The translations under genes and the position numbers were made by a program. The notes below the pieces were generated by a model. The model was given only the letters and a program-made list of their open reading frames with translations. It did no database searches and was not told where the DNA came from. From the NCBI GenBank assembly GCA_026710435.1, contig JAPOQZ010000179.1:1-64000 (forward strand): DNA of 64,000 nt, in the 5' to 3' direction. The DNA is from a bacterium (GTDB lineage Bacteria > Actinomycetota > Acidimicrobiia > Spongiisociales > Spongiisociaceae). Shown piece after piece: positions 63,253-64,000 of this stretch (position 1 is the stretch's first letter; each line of letters begins with the position of its first letter).

Positions 63253-64000
63253 TCAGAGCCGGAGCAGCGCGATGGTTCCCGCCACTCCGCAGTAGAGCGC
63301 GAACGGCCACAGGCCCTTCCGGGCAAGGATACTGGTCAGCAACGAGATGGCCCAGTACCCGGAGAGGGCGGCCACCGCGGTCCCCGCGACCAGCTGCGGA
63401 GCGGAGATGGCGGTCACCGATAGGGCCATGGCTTCCCGCACTCCTGCTCCCAGCGTGACCGGCACAGCCATCAGGAACCCGAACCTGGCGGCCTCGGTAG
63501 CGGACAGGCCTCGCATCATCCCTGCGGTTATCACCATTCCGGATCGGGATATCCCGGGCAGGAGGGCCAGCGCCTGGAACAACCCGATTCCGAATGCATC
63601 CCGCGGTCCAACCTCTTCGATTCTCCCAGTCCGGTGCGGGATGAAGTAGGAGGCCAGCAGAACCGAACCTGTGACCAGCAAGGCCGCACCCACCGCCGTG
63701 GCCGACTCCTGGAACCGTTCGACTGCCCGTGTCAAGGTTGCGCCTGCTATTGCCGCAGGAACCGTGGCGACCGCCAACGAGATGAAGACCCGCCTTGCGG
63801 CGGGGGCGCGGTCCAGCCCCCGCGCTATCCAGCCGATGTCAGCCCTGAAAAAGGCGACCACTGCGACCAGGGTTCCCAGGTGCAGCACCGCGGACGTAGC
63901 GAGATCGGGAGCCTCCATCCCGAATAGATCGGGAACGAGGCGCAGGTGGCCGCTCGACGAGACCGGCAGAAACTCGGTCAGCCCCTGAACCAACCCCCAG
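63253..64000 (-). CDS. uppP: Undecaprenyl-diphosphatase UppP (5' end beyond window)
   Basis: At least 249 residues of a BacA/UppP integral membrane phosphatase that recycles undecaprenyl pyrophosphate for cell-wall synthesis. GLTEFLPVSSSGHL at the window edge and LLPGISRSGMVIT are the two conserved motifs; several membrane spans follow. The frame continues past base 64000, so only a few N-terminal residues are missing. It ends 10 bases before repeat copy 7. Confidence 0.92.
   Translation of the reverse strand, partial: WGLVQGLTEFLPVSSSGHLRLVPDLFGMEAPDLATSAVLHLGTLVAVVAFFRADIGWIARGLDRAPAARRVFISLAVATVPAAIAGATLTRAVERFQESATAVGAALLVTGSVLLASYFIPHRTGRIEEVGPRDAFGIGLFQALALLPGISRSGMVITAGMMRGLSATEAARFGFLMAVPVTLGAGVREAMALSVTAISAPQLVAGTAVAALSGYWAISLLTSILARKGLWPFALYCGVAGTIALLRL

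Overview
The window is GC-rich, densely coded chromosomal DNA, most likely from an actinomycetote. The conserved block alr / tsaE-tsaB-rimI-tsaD / groES-groEL, many F420-type PPOX and LLM flavoenzymes, AcnA-type aconitase and an exported protein with Cys-rich SLH modules all fit Actinomycetota, perhaps Acidimicrobiia or a relative. This placement is inference; no rRNA or tRNA gene was seen. Nothing looks like a prophage, integrative element or CRISPR array.

Layout. 1-5.8 kb: transposase remnant, formylglycine-generating enzyme, hydroxyacid dehydrogenase, two PPOX proteins, HAD phosphatase, DUF418 membrane protein. 5.8-9.5 kb: a minus-strand operon with 4-bp overlaps (PPOX, aminotransferase, M20 peptidase, RraA-like). 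9.6-14 kb: CocE hydrolase and a D,D-carboxypeptidase fused to LRR and SLH modules. 14-24.5 kb: mixed accessory genes (a decayed transposase, NADH-oxidase-like enzyme, an exported tandem-domain protein, EthD-SDR pair, M20 peptidase facing an Ntn hydrolase, YgjP-like protease, Phd/PIN toxin-antitoxin, epimerase). 24.5-35.3 kb: a peptide-type ABC importer with two DppB-like permeases, surrounded by an amidohydrolase, a second aminotransferase, a formamidase and a separate DppF-type ATPase. 35.4-45.2 kb: PPOX, LLM enzyme, alpha/beta hydrolases, an alcohol dehydrogenase-amidase-small protein-RidA operon, FAH hydrolase, SDR and another hydroxyacid dehydrogenase. 45.2-54 kb: housekeeping block (alanine racemase, methyltransferase-like protein, P1 peptidase, family-4 uracil-DNA glycosylase, t6A genes, RimI, then GroES-GroEL under two CIRCE-like operators). 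54-64 kb: D-cysteine desulfhydrase-like enzyme, LLM enzyme, flavin reductase, TlpA thioredoxin, aconitase, Mrp ATPase and the 3' part of uppP.

The accessory half reads as a scavenging programme for peptides, amides and amino acids: uptake by ABC import, hydrolysis by M20 enzymes, amidase, formamidase and Ntn hydrolase, then transamination and oxidation by aminotransferases, SDRs and hydroxyacid dehydrogenases. Actual substrates cannot be read from the sequence.

The most striking non-genic signal is a dispersed palindromic element of about 105 bp, seven copies in both orientations. It has 10-14 bp terminal inverted repeats starting TAGGAGGGTG, a conserved inner stem, and one copy with a paired compensatory change. 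Four protein-coding genes end on a stop codon that appears to lie inside a copy. It looks like a recently mobile MITE or REP-like element that may also act as a terminator.
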